NCBI GenBank assembly: GCA_024364735.1
Contig: JAGFNQ010000865.1
Span: 216,743 to 280,742 of the forward strand
DNA: 64,000 nt
Direction of reading: 5' to 3'
Source: Boesenbergia rotunda
Taxonomy: Eukaryota > Streptophyta > Magnoliopsida > Zingiberales > Zingiberaceae
Shown here: positions 34,980 to 47,129 of the stretch, one piece after another
How positions within the stretch are numbered: the stretch's first letter is position 1
Layout: each line of letters begins with the position of its first letter
Program-made: the position numbers and the translations under genes
Notes under the pieces: generated by a model
Databases searched by the model: none
Told to the model about the DNA's origin: nothing
The model's input: only the letters and a program-made list of their open reading frames with translations

Positions 34980-36486
34980 TGTTGGTGAAGGAAGCACCAT
35001 ATCGAACCTTGTTTTGATATTGGCAAAGGATTCAAAGTTAAGTTTATTTGTGATCTAATAAAGTTACTTGAGTGTGCAGAAAGAAGTCCTGGCGAAGGGA
35101 TGCTAGGCACCTGGCGAAGGACTGCCAAGAAACAAAGTCCTAGCGAAGGGCTGCTAGGCACCTAGCGAAGGACTGCCAGAAAAAAAGTCCTAGTGAAGGA
35201 CGGCTGGGCACCTAGTGAAGGACTGCTAGGCATTGAAACCCTAAGACCTGGCGAAGGGCTGCTGGGCACCTAGAGAAGGGCTGCTAGGAGTCTAAGACCT
35301 AGCGAAGGACTACTAGGCACCAGGCGAAGGACTGCTTGGAACCGAAGACCTGACGAAGGACTGCTGGGCACCAGGCGAAGGACTGCTTAGTACTGAAGAC
35401 CTGGCGAAGGATTGCTTGGTAACGAAGACCTGGCGAAGGACAGCTGGGCACCTGGCGAAGGACTGCTGGGCAAAAGTCCAACCGGAGGAGCCGGTTGGCG
35501 ACAGGTAAATTCTCCTAAGAGGAGTAGGTGAGGACGCGTTCCCCGTCGAGGGAACAGTAGGCGTCGGTTCAACCTAGGGTTCCATTTTGGAGACCCAAAG
35601 TCAGAACCAAGACAGCTAAGGCTGTATAAACCTAATATTTTATTGCTTTGTGTTGTTTTGGACTAACCTTGGATGCAGGACCGAAGGAATGTGTTTCTGC
35701 AGCTCAGAACGCCCCAAAGGAGAGGGGCAAGCAGTTGGGCAGGGTGCCCCCAGTGTCCCGGGCGCCCCCAAGGTCAAGGCAAAACAAGTTAAGCAAGAAA
35801 ATCCTTCGGAAGCTTATGCTCCCGGGCGCCCCCGTGCTCCCGGGCACCTCGGATGCTTAGGGTGCCCTGGGTCGAAGCCAACGAAGTGATAGAAGCTTAT
35901 CCAGCCGAGAAGCCCGCTGAAAGAGTCAACCCGGGTGCCCCCTGCTTCCCAGGCGCCCCCGTCAAACCTTGAGCCCGATCCTTGAGGGATAAGGGCTGAC
36001 CGAGAGGTTGCCGGATCGTGAGACACGTGGAGGGCGCCCCCAACGTCCCGGGCGCCCCCAGACTCACTATATAAGGGGCTCGACCCCCAAGGCTTCTGAA
36101 CACATCATTCCAACACCACTACGCTCTTCGACTCAAGCGCTCTGCTCCAGAAACCTCCCAACTCGAGATTGAAGCGTCGACGATGACCCTCCACTCAGAA
36201 GTATAATCTACAACGGGCGTCGATAACGAAAGAGCTTAAGTTTCAGTTTACTGTACTACAACTGTAATCTTTTTGTAAACTTTTTGCGCACATATAGAAT
36301 TGCCCCCAGTAAACGGTCAACGACCGTGGGCCTTGGAGTAGGAGCCGACCGTGACTCCAAACCAAGTAAAATCGCTTGAGTTCGCGTTTGTGTTTCTTTA
36401 TTTTCCGCTGCTTATTCTCTTTTGCGAATCTGAAATGTTTTACGATATTCACCCCCCCCCCCTCTATCGTTATTCTCGATCCAACA
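34980..36486 (+). repeat. Element C 3' LTR (1,507 bp)
   Basis: It starts TGTTGGTGAAGG after the polypurine tract and ends CGATCCAACA. It is collinear with the 5' LTR but differs in the order and number of minisatellite units (about 35085-35470). Point differences are mostly C/T and G/A. The TATA box is TATATAAGG at 36068-36076. Confidence 0.93.
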
Positions 36487-37509
36487 CATATATGTCAAGT
36501 TCAGTGAGAGCAAGTCTGTTATACTTGTTTTGTGCGTGGATGATATATTGCTTGCGAGCAATAATAAGGGTCTACTGCATGAAACCAAGTCATTTCTATC
36601 TGGTAAATTTGAAATGAAAGATCTTGGTGGAGCATCTTTTGTTCTAGGCATTCAGATCTGTCGTGATCGATCAAGAGGCATTCTTGGACTTTCACAACAA
36701 GCCTATATTGAGAAGGTGCTTATAAGGTTTGGCATGCAGAACTGCACACCTGGTGACACACCTGTGTCAAGAGGTGACAAGTTCAGTTTGCAGTAGTGTC
36801 CATGACTTGAACTTGAAATAAAGGAGATGGAACAATTCCCATATACATCAGTAGTGGGAAGTCTCATGTATGCACAAGTTTGCACTCGACCAGATATAGC
36901 ATTTATAGTTGGGATGTTAGGCAGATATGTTAATAACCCAGGACTGTCGCACTGGAAAACAATTAAATGAGTGATGCGGTATTTGCAAAGAACTAAAAGA
37001 CACATGCTCACGTATCGGAGGTGATTGGTTATTCAGACTCCGATTTTGCTGGATGCTTAGATAGCAGGAGGTCAACTTCAAGCTATATCTTCATGCTTGC
37101 TTGAGGAGCTATATCTTGGAAGAGCATCAAGTAGACGCTAGTAGCTACTTCTACTATGGAGGCAGAATTGGTAGCATACTATGAAGCATCCAAACACGGG
37201 ATTTGGCTGCGGAACATCATCACAGCATTACATATCGTTGATGGCATTGACAGGCCACTGAGGATCTACTGTGATAATAAAGCTGCAGAACTTTATGCCA
37301 AGAACAACCACAGTTCGTCGAAGTCCAAGCACATCGACATTAAGTTTCTAGTGGTTAAAGAGAGAGTTCAGAGTCGTCAAATCATGGTAGAGCACATCAG
37401 CACAGATTCCATGTTGGCCGATCCACTTACCAAAGGCTTGGTGCCCAAGGTGTTTCATGCGCATGTTGTGGATATGGGAGTTCTTCTTATGGAAGAAGAA
37501 CTCATCTAG
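36487..37509 (+). pseudogene. Element D pol: RT active site and RNase H (decayed)
   Basis: After element C the frame resumes at the RT palm: LCVDDILLASN (YVDD equivalent), KFEMKDLGGASFVLGI and ILGLSQQAYIEKVL. A TAG at about 36796 follows KFSLQ. The thumb region continues with stops (YTSVVGSLMYAQ, TRPDIAF). RNase H is readable as GYSDSDFAGC, SRRSTSSYIF and TMEAELVAYYEAS, with two more stops near 37103 and 37131, then an open stretch 37156-37509 (YCDNKAAELYAKN, SKSKHIDIKF, MLADPLTKGL) ending in a natural TAG. Confidence 0.88.
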
Positions 37510-37946
37510 TGGGAGTGTGTATTTATTTTATTGCTCTATGTTAATAAGATAAATATTTTGTTTTGATTATTGTACGTACCTAAAGTTCAAAAATAATAAT
37601 GGGAATTCATATGTTTGTTTGACGCTCTGAATACGATATCATGATTTACTACTGCTGTTTAGCATTTGGTGTTTATAAATATGATACAGATTCCTTTTGG
37701 AATCATAAAGTTTGGATCATGATTTGTTGTTGTAGTTTAGCATAAGATATTTGCAAATATGATCAGACTCTTTTGAGTCGCTTTGGACCAGTTGGAAATT
37801 GGCATGTACTGATCACATTTCATGTAATTTCTACTCTATACATCCGCATCTTGATCTATGTCGTTAATGGCATTGGTATTGTGATTACTGTTGGGTCTTG
37901 TTACGATCATATACAGTAGCTATGACCTCTTTAGTCCTATACCAAT
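37510..37946 (+). other. Element D 3' untranslated region
   Basis: No gene. This is AT-rich sequence between the pol stop and the G insertion, with two imperfect copies of a segment holding ATCATGATTT(A/G)(C/T)T (about 37637 and 37717). It continues after G at 39987. Confidence 0.6.
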
Positions 37947-39981
37947 TGTGACGACCCGACTTCTCTCTCTTAAGGCGAACGCCACTTTTACTTAACCTTA
38001 ACTTTACCTTATCCTTAGCCTTAGGTTACAACTACTTGACTTCCCTTAACTTGCTCTGAATTTTTTTCTTTTTTTTTCAAAAAAAACAACTTTCCTTTTA
38101 TTTGCTTTGCAAGGATTTGACCCCTAGACCTCTTAGTTGTAAAACTGAAGCACTAACCATCTGCCCTACAACACTTTCTTTTTAATGGCACCAGTCGACT
38201 GCTAGAAGGTCAGTCGACTGGTATCGGCCACAGAAACTTTCTGTGCCCGACACCAGTCGACTGGCCTCATGGCAGTCGACTGGTGCATCGAACAGAAGGT
38301 TCTGTTCGATAGGGCAGTCGACTGGTTCTGAACCAGTCGACTGGCACGTCTGAAAACTGCAGTTTCAGACCTGGGAACTCCTTTCAAGGGTCCATAATTC
38401 ATACTCTTCCAAAGCATATAGTTAAATAACTCCAAATCTATACTCTATACTAGTTTTATAAACATCTTAGCAACCCAAAACAAATCCATTTACTTGCAAT
38501 TAGGATCTTTGCGGAATTTAATAAACTATCAAAACATATGAAATCTATACTAGAGTTTGTACTTAACTTTGTCTCTATATAAAGTTTAACCAAGATCATT
38601 TCGTTCTACCACTCCAAAACACTAACCACAAGTTTCTATGAGACTTAACCCAAGAATCTCTCCCACGGCCGCCGCCACTGAACATCAATGCAAGTCCCGT
38701 TCGCCTCCTTAGCTTATGCTTTTTCTTTACCTTTATCTGCAATAGAAGGAAATGCAACTAATAAGCGATTTGCTTAGTAAGTAAATCCTAACTCACAAAT
38801 CCATGTGATCAATGATAAACATGCTCTTTTCAAAGTATGCTCGCTTCAAAATACATGCACTTGGGAATACTTGTACATGGGAACTTTCATATAATTTTCA
38901 TGCTCAATCATGCTTGAAAACATTTACTTACATCAAAACACTTGCAAACTTAACATGCTCATGATTTCTTTTTAGACTTGATACTTATACATTTCCATAC
39001 TTTAAAACACTAACTTCCTTGCTCTTGCTTTTTAACATGCTTGTAACATAACAACATGAACATACATAACAAAACATGTACTTAACTGGAAACACTTACA
39101 TATACTCATATACTTCAAAATAATAATCAACTTTCTAGGCCTTGACACTGTACCTGGTATCAATGTACCATTTCGCGCATCCCTAATAGGTTTTGGGGTA
39201 GCGAGACACCGCACCCTATTAGAGCTTCTTTCTAACTCTCTGTGGGCCTCTCCTTTGCCCGGTACATGTCACTTTACAAAAGTAAAATACTTTCTTACTC
39301 ATAATGTTTATACTTATCAAGCTATCTCATCTTTTTCCATAAATTTGGCACTACAAACCTTTACTTTTCTTACTTGAAACTTTCATCGAGCACCTTGCGT
39401 GCCCTTAACCCAAAACTCATTTTTGGGACTTTTCAAGAACTTGGTCTTATCATGCTTAGATTCACATACACAAAACCTACTCAAGTTGAAGTTCTATAAT
39501 AAGAAATATGTCTTCTTGAGAAACTTAAACACACAATTCAAAATAATCTTAAAGCATGCACTTAGATCACAAAACCTAGTTCTACAACGAGAAATACATG
39601 ACGAAACTACTTCTATTGCAGGTGAGTGATCTACTTACCCCACTTTGCTTGAGGAAAACTCACTAAGTATGCAGAAAAATCCTAGTGTAGGACTCCTTTT
39701 CTCTTCCTTGCGAGAAACTTCACTCCTTGGCCCTAGGGAAGAAGCCCTAGGTTCTCTACTCAAGAGGAAGAAGAAGGAGGAAGAAAACCCTTGTTTTCTC
39801 CCTGTTTTCGTAGCCCCCTTTTGCCCTGTTTCCGCCGACTCCCATCCCTAAAGGGGATTTAATCGCAACTTAAGCGGAAGTTGAAACACCTCTTCATGAA
39901 AAGGGCTTACTCAACTATAACATAATTTCGATCCATCCTTTTCTGTGCTTGATACCCTCCAACCTTCTGGTTAGCCTTACA
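37947..39981 (-). mobile_element. G: solo LTR of a Ty3/gypsy family related to E (2,035 bp)
   Basis: It runs TGTGACGACCCG ... GCCTTACA and is flanked by the perfect TSD CCAAT (37942-37946, 39982-39986). The opening resembles the plus-strand edge of E's LTR (TGTAATGACCCG), so the element was on the minus strand. Sections correspond to E's LTR: an AAACTTTCTGTG block, clustered CAGTCGACTGG palindromes (38189-38350), CGCGCATCCCTAATAG, and GAGCACCTTGCGTGCC. The overall sequence has diverged, so it is a separate family. It contains no coding region. Confidence 0.9.
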
Positions 39982-39986
39982 CCAAT

Positions 39987-42020
39987 GAAGTTAATGGACC
40001 AGATTGTTTATAGGGGTATCTTGTACCCATAAAGTTTGATATCAACTAAAGTTTGTTGTATTTACTATACAACTCACATATAGCCCAAGTGGGAGATTAT
40101 TGGATATTATTATTATCTCTATTAGGTGGGCTTATTTGTAAGTTGCACATGTAAATACAATCTGAGCACTTAAAGTGATCTAACTTATGTTTATTGGGTT
40201 TCAGATTATTGGATGTAGGTTTAATGTATAGAACCCTTTAGACCAATCTGTTATTATCTATGGGTTGATAACAGATTGGATTTCTATATAAAGTGGAGGT
40301 CCCCAAGGGTTTAGGTGATCTCCATGACCTAGTTTCTTATTCCCCATTAACAAGAAACATTACGGCGCCGTCAAACCTAAGCCCCTTGGAAGATTCTGTT
40401 GGTGCAGGCAGCACCTAAGTCGAACCTAGGTTTTGATAATGGAAAAGGGTTCAAAAGTTAAGATGTTATTTTTGTCTAATGTGCTCACTGAGTGTGGAAA
40501 AAGAAGTCCTAGCGAAGGGCTTCTGGGCACCTAGCGAAGGACTACTAGGCATCGAAACCCTAAGACCTGGCGAAGGGCTGCTGGGTACCTAGCGAAGGGC
40601 TGGTAGGAGTCTAAGACCTGGCAAAGGGCTGCTAGGCACCTGGTGAAGGGCTGCTAGGAGTCTAAGACCTGGCGAAGGACTGCTAGGCACCTGGCGAAGG
40701 ACTGCTTGGTACCGAAGACCTGGCGAAGGGCTGCTAGGCACCTGGCGAAGGACTGCTGGGCAAAAGTCTAACCGGAGGAGCCGGTTGGCAAAAGGTAAAC
40801 TCTCCTAAGAGGAGTAGGTGAGGACGCATTCCCCGTCGAGGGAACAGTAGGCGTCGGTTCGACCTAGGGTTCCATTTGGGAGACCAGAAGTCAGAACCAA
40901 GACAGATACGGCTGTAAAAACCTAACATTTCTTGCCTTGTTTGTTATGGAACTAACCTTGAATGCAGGGACCGAAGGAGTGTGTTTCTGCAGCTCAGAAC
41001 ACCCCAAAAGAGAGGGGCAGGAACCTGGGCTAGGTGCCCGGGAGGTCCCAGGCGCCCAAGGTCAAAGCCAAACGAACAGCTAAGCAAGAATCACTTCGGA
41101 AGCTTACTGGGACAGGCACCCTCAAGGTCCCGGGTGCCCCGATGGTCCCGGGCACTCTGGATGTCTCAGGCGCCCTGGGTCCAAGCCAACCAGTGATCAA
41201 AGCGAAATCAGTCGCGAAGCCAGCAGACCAAGTCAACCGGGGCGCCCCCAGTGTCCCAGGCACCCTCATTAGCTCCGAGGCCGATTCTGGAGGGATAAGC
41301 GCTGACCGAGCTGCGGATGAGGTTTCTCGGATCTGAAAGCACGTGTCAGGCGCCCCCAGCGTCCAGGGCACCCCCAGGAGCAGTATAAAAGGGGCTCGAC
41401 CCCTAAGGCTTCGACATCACTTTTTCCAACGCCTCTACGCTCTTCGTTCAAGCACTCTGCTCCGGAAACCTCCGATCACGAGATTCTAGCGTCGACGATG
41501 ACCCTCTGCTCCGAAGTACAATCGACATCGGGCGTCGGTAACGAAGAGTACATTTGTTTAGTTACTGCACTCATATTGTAATAATTTCTGTAACATTTTT
41601 GCGCTCCTATAGAATTGCCCGCAGTAAACGGTCAAGGACCGTGGGCCTTGGAGTAGGAGCCGAACGCGACTCTGAACCAAGTAAAACTACTTGAGTTCTG
41701 TGTGTTTTGTTTAAATTCCGCTGCGTACTTTCTCATTTCAATCCGAAACGTTTTCACGATATTCACCCCCCCTCTATCATGTTTACTCGATCCAACAGAT
41801 TCTCCTTCTTCCTTCTGCTGCATCTTCTTCCACAGCGATCAAGCCGACGACGCTACGACGAGGACAATGGCTCTTCAATCAGGTTCCTTGTCTTTCGGTT
41901 TATATCTTTTATTTTGTTATACCATGATTCGATGAAACAATAGATCCATGCTCATGTACATTATGTTTTCTCTTCGAATTCTTATTTTGTTTCTAGAATT
42001 CATGCGGTTAGGAGAAAACA
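39987..42020 (+). repeat. Element D polypurine tract and 3' LTR, interrupted by S
   Basis: The tract GTGGGAGAT (40089-40097) is followed by an LTR start TATTGGATAT at 40098, probably a mutated TGTTGG. A TATA box (TATATAAAG) is at 40285-40293. The LTR resumes at 41803 after solo LTR S with a C/T-rich stretch and an ATGGCTCTTCAATC segment. Its end is not clear, and I place it at about 42020 where sequence of element H begins. The counterpart 5' LTR was not found, so this assignment rests on position alone. Confidence 0.6.
40397..41797 (+). mobile_element. S: solo Sirevirus-type LTR (1,401 bp)
   Basis: It runs TGTTGGTGCAGGC ... CGATCCAACA and has the perfect TSD GATTC (40392-40396, 41798-41802). 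Its order is the same as LTRs B and C: GCGAAGGACTGCT minisatellite (about 40505-40755), CCCCGTCGAGGGAACAGTAG block, GGGCGCCC-type palindromes (41030-41380), TATA box TATAAAAGG (41384-41392), and U5 with CGTGGGCCTTGGAGTAGG. No internal region remains. The ORFs at 40981-41371 lie in the GC block and are not genes. Confidence 0.93.
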
Positions 42021-42099
42021 CAATGTCTATCACTCAATTGATTGATGTTAACTAGGGAAAATCAAGAACATATAAAATTTTCAAAAAAAAATCACTATG

Positions 42100-42870
42100 T
42101 CAGATTTAACACAAATTAGATTTTTAAAACAAGAGAAAAAGGTTGAGTTAAATTTAAGTTGAAAGATTCATTAAATTTGTTTTGAAGAAGAATTAGTTAA
42201 AAAATCTATTAAGTTAAAAAAATTAAGTTAAGTTTAAAAATTTTATTAAGTTTAAAATTTTTAATATGTGTGAAAATTTTATTAAGTTAACAAAAATTAA
42301 GTTTGAAAATTTTATTAAGTTAAAAAATTAATTTAATTTAGAAAATTTTATTAAGTTAAAAGATAAAGTTAAGTTAAAAAATTTTATTAAGTTTGAAAAT
42401 TAAGTTAAGTTTGAAATTTTTATTAAGTTTGAAAATTAAATTAAGTTTGAAAATTAAGTTAAATTTGAAAATTTATTAAGTTTGTTAAAATTAAGTTAAG
42501 TTTGAAAATTTTATTAAGTTTGAAATTTAGTTAAGTTTGAAAATTTATTAAGTTTGTTAAAATTAAGTTAAGTTTGAAAATTTTATTAAGTTAGTTTTAA
42601 AATTAAGTTAAATTTAAAAATGTTATTAAGTTGGTTTTAAAATTAAGTTAAGTTTAAACATTTTATTAAGTTTGAAAATTAAGTTAAGTTTAATATTTTA
42701 TTAAGTTAAAAATGATTAAGTTACGTTTGGATAATTTTATTAAGTTAGTTTTAAAATTAAGTTAAGTTTAATAATTTTATTAAGTTTGAAAATTAAGTTA
42801 TGTTTGAAAATTTTATTAAGTTAATTTTGAAAAGTGTAAAATTTTAAATTAGGTTTGATAAATAAAAGGT
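42100..42870. repeat. AT-rich tandem block in the gag-pol spacer of H
   Basis: About 750 bp of imperfect units built from AAGTTAAGTTTGAAAATTTT and ATTAAGTT. It occupies the same place in the element as the TTGAATTTGAATTTT block of element A (2160-2545), but the unit is different. It contains no gene. Confidence 0.8.
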
Positions 42871-43429
42871 TAAATTAATTAGATTTGTTATGTCGGTTGG
42901 GTTAGACTTAGTTTTTTAGATCATCATACTCATTTCTAAGTGACAAAACAGGAAAATTGTATCTGTTTTGTGAGATATATAAAATTTTTATCTTTAATTT
43001 TAAGTGAAATTTAAGATTTAATTGAACCTTGAATTAGATTCAAGTTTAACAAGTAGTCAATTGAAAATAAATTTCAATAATTGACTTTCAGGTCTTAGCG
43101 AGATACAGAGACCTTCTTGAGTATTGGAATAACGGCTCTTTCCTAGACAAAGTCTTTTAAAGAAATTATATTTTCAATTTACTCTTTGAGAAATCTGGTC
43201 TAACAGTCGAGGATGTGGCGAGATAGCTTCGGCTAGTTCCATCAGACTAAAAAGACCAAATAGGGTTCTCCTTACCCTACCTGACTCCTTAGACAGACTT
43301 TCCTAACATAGTATCAGCTCACCCTACCCTAATACTAGGTTATGCAAGTTTCAAGTCTAGTCCTTATCTAACCATTTCTAATCCTAAGCATGACAATTTG
43401 CAAAAAAAAAAAAAATAAACAAGCATTCA

Positions 43430-44868
43430 ATCAATTTTTACAAGTATACAAAAAAACATCTAATAATATAAATGGTTTTTCTATTGTCTCCCCCTCGACT
43501 AAAGCCTCGATATGGACTACCTAGGTAATGAATTTTATCCTTGGGGATTCAATAGTGGTTTAATCCTACTTGATTTGTCACGCTCAGTTTAGGGACCCAT
43601 GCTTGGACTCGGGTGCTATTTTGGTTCATAATTGAAGAGTAAGATTTATATCATGAGTTGGTTCTATACCCAAGTCTAGATTGGTTAAGAACGACCTTTT
43701 ATTTTCTAAGAATCATGTCAAGATTCTTGGAACACAAAGTGAACCGCTCTAGGGATGCTCTATGTTCCTTGACTTGAGTTTTCATAGAGGAATTCTCTTC
43801 CTCATGTTGTTGGACTTGAGTAGAGGTTCCTTCCTAAACGGTCTCAGTCAAAGAGCTTGGGTTAGCCTCCTCCTTAAGGGCTTTTACCTCCATTTGGAGT
43901 GACTTGACTTGGACATTGAATTTAGCCAACTTGTGAGATAGATAACAAATAAGGTTATAGAGTTCGAGTTCAAAGTAATCGCTTATAGTGAGTCAGCCTT
44001 TTCCAACAAGGAGATTGTTCCAGTTCTGTTGCTTTGCTCCGGCTCTACTTCTGAGTTGGACTCGGTGTTGAGTTCCTCTGATGCTGTCAGCACAAGAAGG
44101 ATCGAGTGTGGCAGTTCTTCTTTGTCTGAATCCTCTGAGGAAGACTCATCCCACGTGGCTTGAAGTGCCTTATTTCTTCGTTGCTTCTTCGCTTCCTTTA
44201 AGTTGAGTCACTCCGATTTGAAGTGACCCTTCTTATTGCACCCATAACAGGTGATCTCCATCTTGTTCTTTTGGCTCATGCTTGGTTCAGTCAGATCATT
44301 CTTTGACTGAACTGTTTCTTCTTTCTCTGAACCGTGCTCTTTTTGTACATTTTTCGAACTAGATTAACTAGTTCTGAGTAATCTATATCTTCAGCGTCAG
44401 ACTCTGAGTCGGAGTCAAACTCGGGTTCAGGTTGCGGCTTATTCTTCTTGAGTTTACCTGTTACCAAAGCGATACCTCTCTCGGTCGGTGTAGTATTAGT
44501 TTGTTCATGCAATTCAAATTCAGAAAAGAGTTCATCTAATTTGAATGAAGCTAGATCCTTAGAAATCTTGTACGCATCCACCACGGTTGCTCACAAGGTG
44601 TTCCTTGGAAATGAGTTTAGTGCATACCTTACTAGATCACGGTTCTTTATCTTGTGGTCGATTACATGAAGGTCTTTCATTAACTCCTGGATTCTGGCGT
44701 GTAGTTGTGCCGCAATCTCACCTTCTTGCATCTTTATATTGTACAACTTGTTGAGTACCAAGTCACGCTTGCTAACTTTTGTGTCGGAGGTCCGTTCGTG
44801 AAGTTTGATCAATTTGTTCTATAGATCCTTTGCGTTGTTAAAGGGGCTAACGCGGTTGAGTTCCTCTT
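43430..44868 (-). pseudogene. Element H gag, central and C-terminal part (decayed)
   Basis: From 44868 leftwards: NKEELNRVSP, then a stop; LHERTSDTKVSKRDLVL and KMQEGEIAAQLHARIQ (44591-44812); a frame break; VDAYKISKDLASFKLDELFSEF and an acidic EFDSDSESDAED stretch (44291-44584). A zinc knuckle CYGCNKKGHF is readable at about 44215-44255, with its last cysteine lost to a stop. Further left the tail motifs RSKNLD and AWVPK survive at about 43720 and 43605. It was split from its N terminus by LTR I. Confidence 0.82.
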
Positions 44869-45431
44869 TGTTGGACCTTGGATGGCTAGAGAGGGGGGTG
44901 TGAATAGCCAGACACACAAAAACTTGGCTCTTTGAACTTTTCTGCACTTAGGTTAGCAGCAGCGGAAACAATACAGAAACAAACAAAAATGAAGAAATGA
45001 AGAACAAACCAAACCAGCGCTAACACGAGGATGTACAAGGTTCGGGGATAACTTGCCCCTACTCCTTGGAGTGCCCGTGAGGTGGGTGATCCCTTGATCG
45101 TCGGTAGATCAAGCCCCGGAACTCCAGATAGAATAGAGCCTCCTTCTCGGTGGAGAAACCTCTCCACAATCGTCTCAAGACGATATGCGATTGAATACAG
45201 GAGATCACGAGAAGAACGCTCACACAAATGTAGCAGGAACACTTAAGCACGAAGCTATATAGAGAGCTCAAAACAACCCAGCCAAACTTCTCTCATTTTC
45301 TATCGGTTCTCCTCCGCTACTCTGCATCCCAGCTTCTTCTTAAGCGTCTGCTCACCTGGCGCGTCTGCAACCTCTGATCAGCTTCATCATCACTGACCCA
45401 TTGACCTCTACTGGGCTCAGGCCACTGAAAC

Positions 45432-46863
45432 TGTTGGATCGAGAGAAACGATAGAGGGGGTGAATATCGTTAAAACTTTTTCGGATTACGGAAAGAGAAA
45501 ACGCAACGGAAAACAAAACAATCACACAAAGAACACAAGTCTTTTACTTGGTACGGAGTCGCGTTCGGCTCCTACTCCAAGGCCCACGGTCCTTGACCAT
45601 TTTCTGCGAGAAATTTTATAATCGCGCAAAGGTTTACAGATTTTAATACAAGAATATTGCAGTAAATAGAAGAATTACACTTTTCATTACCGACGCCCTG
45701 ATGTGGATCGTACTTCAGAGCAGAGGGTCATCGTCGGCACTGGAATGCCGAGATTGGAGTTTGCCTGAGCAGAGCGCTTGAACGAAAAGCTTAGAGGCGT
45801 TAGAAAGTTGTGTTGTTGAAGCCTTGCGGTCGAGCCCCTTTTATAGTGCTCCTGGGGGCGCCTGATTCGCTGGGGGCGCCTGACACGTGCCTTCAGATCG
45901 GAGAAACTTCATCCGCAGCTCGGTCAGCACTTATCCCTTCCGAATCGGCCTCTGGAGATGACTGGGGCGCCCGGGACCTCCTGGGTGCCTAGCTTGACTT
46001 AGTCCGCTGGCTTCGTGGCTGATTTTGCTTCGATTTCTCTTTGGCTTTGACCTTGGGCGCCGGGACCTCCCGGGCGCCTAGCCCAGTGTGATTTCGAAGC
46101 GTTCTTGCTTCTTTGCTTGTTTGACTTTGACCTTGGGCGCCCGGACCTCCCAGGCACCTAGCCCAGTTGCCTACCCCCTTCCTTTGGGGCGTTCTGAGCT
46201 GCAGAAACACAGTCCTTCGGTCCCTGCAATCAAGGTTAGTTCCAACACAACCAAAGCAAGAATATTAGTCAATATTTACAGTCGTAGCTGTCTTGGTTCT
46301 GACTTCAGGTCTCCCAAATGGAACCCTAGGTCAAACCGACGCCTACTGTTCCCTCGACGGGGAACGCGTCCTCACCTACCCTCTCAGGAGAGTTTACCTT
46401 TTGCCAACTGGCTCCTCCGGTTGACTTGTGCCCAACTTTACTCACCAGGTCTTCGTGCCCAGTCCGTGACTAGGACTTAGTGCCCAATTCCTCGAACCAG
46501 GTCTTCGGTGCCCAGCCCTCGACCAGGACTTAGTACCCAATTCCTCGAACCAGGTCTTCGGTACCCAGCCCTTGGCCAGGTCTTAGTGCCCAACCCTTGG
46601 TCAGGTCTTAGGTGCCCAGCCCTCGGCCAGGTCTTAGTGCCCAACCCTTGGTCAGGTCTTAGGTGCCCAGCCCTCGGCCAGGACTTAGTGCCCAACCCTT
46701 GGTCAGGTCTTAGGTGCCCAGCCCTCGGCCAGGACTTCTTGCCTAGATTAACTAGGACTTTCCTGCACACTTGAGTAACTTTATTAGATCACAAATAGTA
46801 CTTAACTTTGAATCCTTTTCCAATATCAAAACAAGGTTCGATATGGTGCATCCGGCACCAACA
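45432..46863 (-). mobile_element. J: solo Sirevirus-type LTR nested in I (1,432 bp)
   Basis: On + it runs TGTTGGATCGAG ... GGCACCAACA, with the reverse-complement layout of LTRs B, C and S: U5 with CCAAGGCCCACGGTCC, TATA box (TATAAAAGG complement at 45837-45845), GGGCGCC palindromes (45850-46170), GTTCCCTCGACGGGGAACG, and a minisatellite of GGTCTTAGTGCCCAACCCT-type units (46430-46750). AAAC flanks both sides, but a clean 5-bp TSD is not visible. The ORFs at 46477-46774 are minisatellite by-products. Confidence 0.87.
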
Positions 46864-47129
46864 AAACCACTTCAGCTGAGCCTCAGGTCAGTCGTCGCTG
46901 CACCAGACACTTGTCAGCCCACGCCAGAAGCCGTTGAGACCTGGAAACAGAAAACAGACAAACCTGCCACGGTGAAAGTCGCTATTGACTCTTCTCCTTG
47001 GATTGTATCATCCCTGTAACGTCTGCACACTCAACAGATGATTAGCAAAGCATATCAAAAGAAATTAGCAGTGTAACAGAGAAATCAGAAGTGATTTAAA
47101 GCGTCTAACAACGATTCAAATTAAAGTTA

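Larger units (their letters stand above)
29080..36486 (+). mobile_element. Element C: Sirevirus-like copia element with both LTRs but only a deleted gag (non-autonomous)
   Basis: LTRs at 29080-30578 and 34980-36486 and the perfect TSD CATAT (29075-29079, 36487-36491) define a 7,407-bp insertion in element D's RT. The primer site and final polypurine tract are canonical. The interior holds a frameshifted, internally deleted gag and then about 2.9 kb without protease, integrase, RT or RNase H. By eye the unique parts of the LTRs differ at roughly 40 sites over about 1 kb, mostly transitions, so the insertion is fairly young. It presumably moved using enzymes from a full-length relative. Confidence 0.93.
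15295..42020 (+). mobile_element. Element D: old Ty1/copia retrotransposon, broken by four later insertions
   Basis: Four segments on + join into one copia element: leader and gag/protease (15295-17179), integrase and RT (27008-29079), RT/RNase H and 3' UTR (36487-37946), then the polypurine tract and 3' LTR (39987-40396, 41803 to about 42020). Each gap is an insertion with a perfect TSD (E, C, G and S). D differs from the Sirevirus-like elements: its gag starts LTGSNFAEWK and its 3' LTR is unrelated to theirs. The 5' LTR is not recognisable; it may lie left of element B. Both outer limits are approximate. Confidence 0.78.

Noticed and set aside
46477..46774. Repeat protein of about 97 aa with GHLRPDQGLGTKSWPRA units
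   Set aside because: It is the LTR J minisatellite read through; no start context or homologue, and the other LTR arrays change frame.
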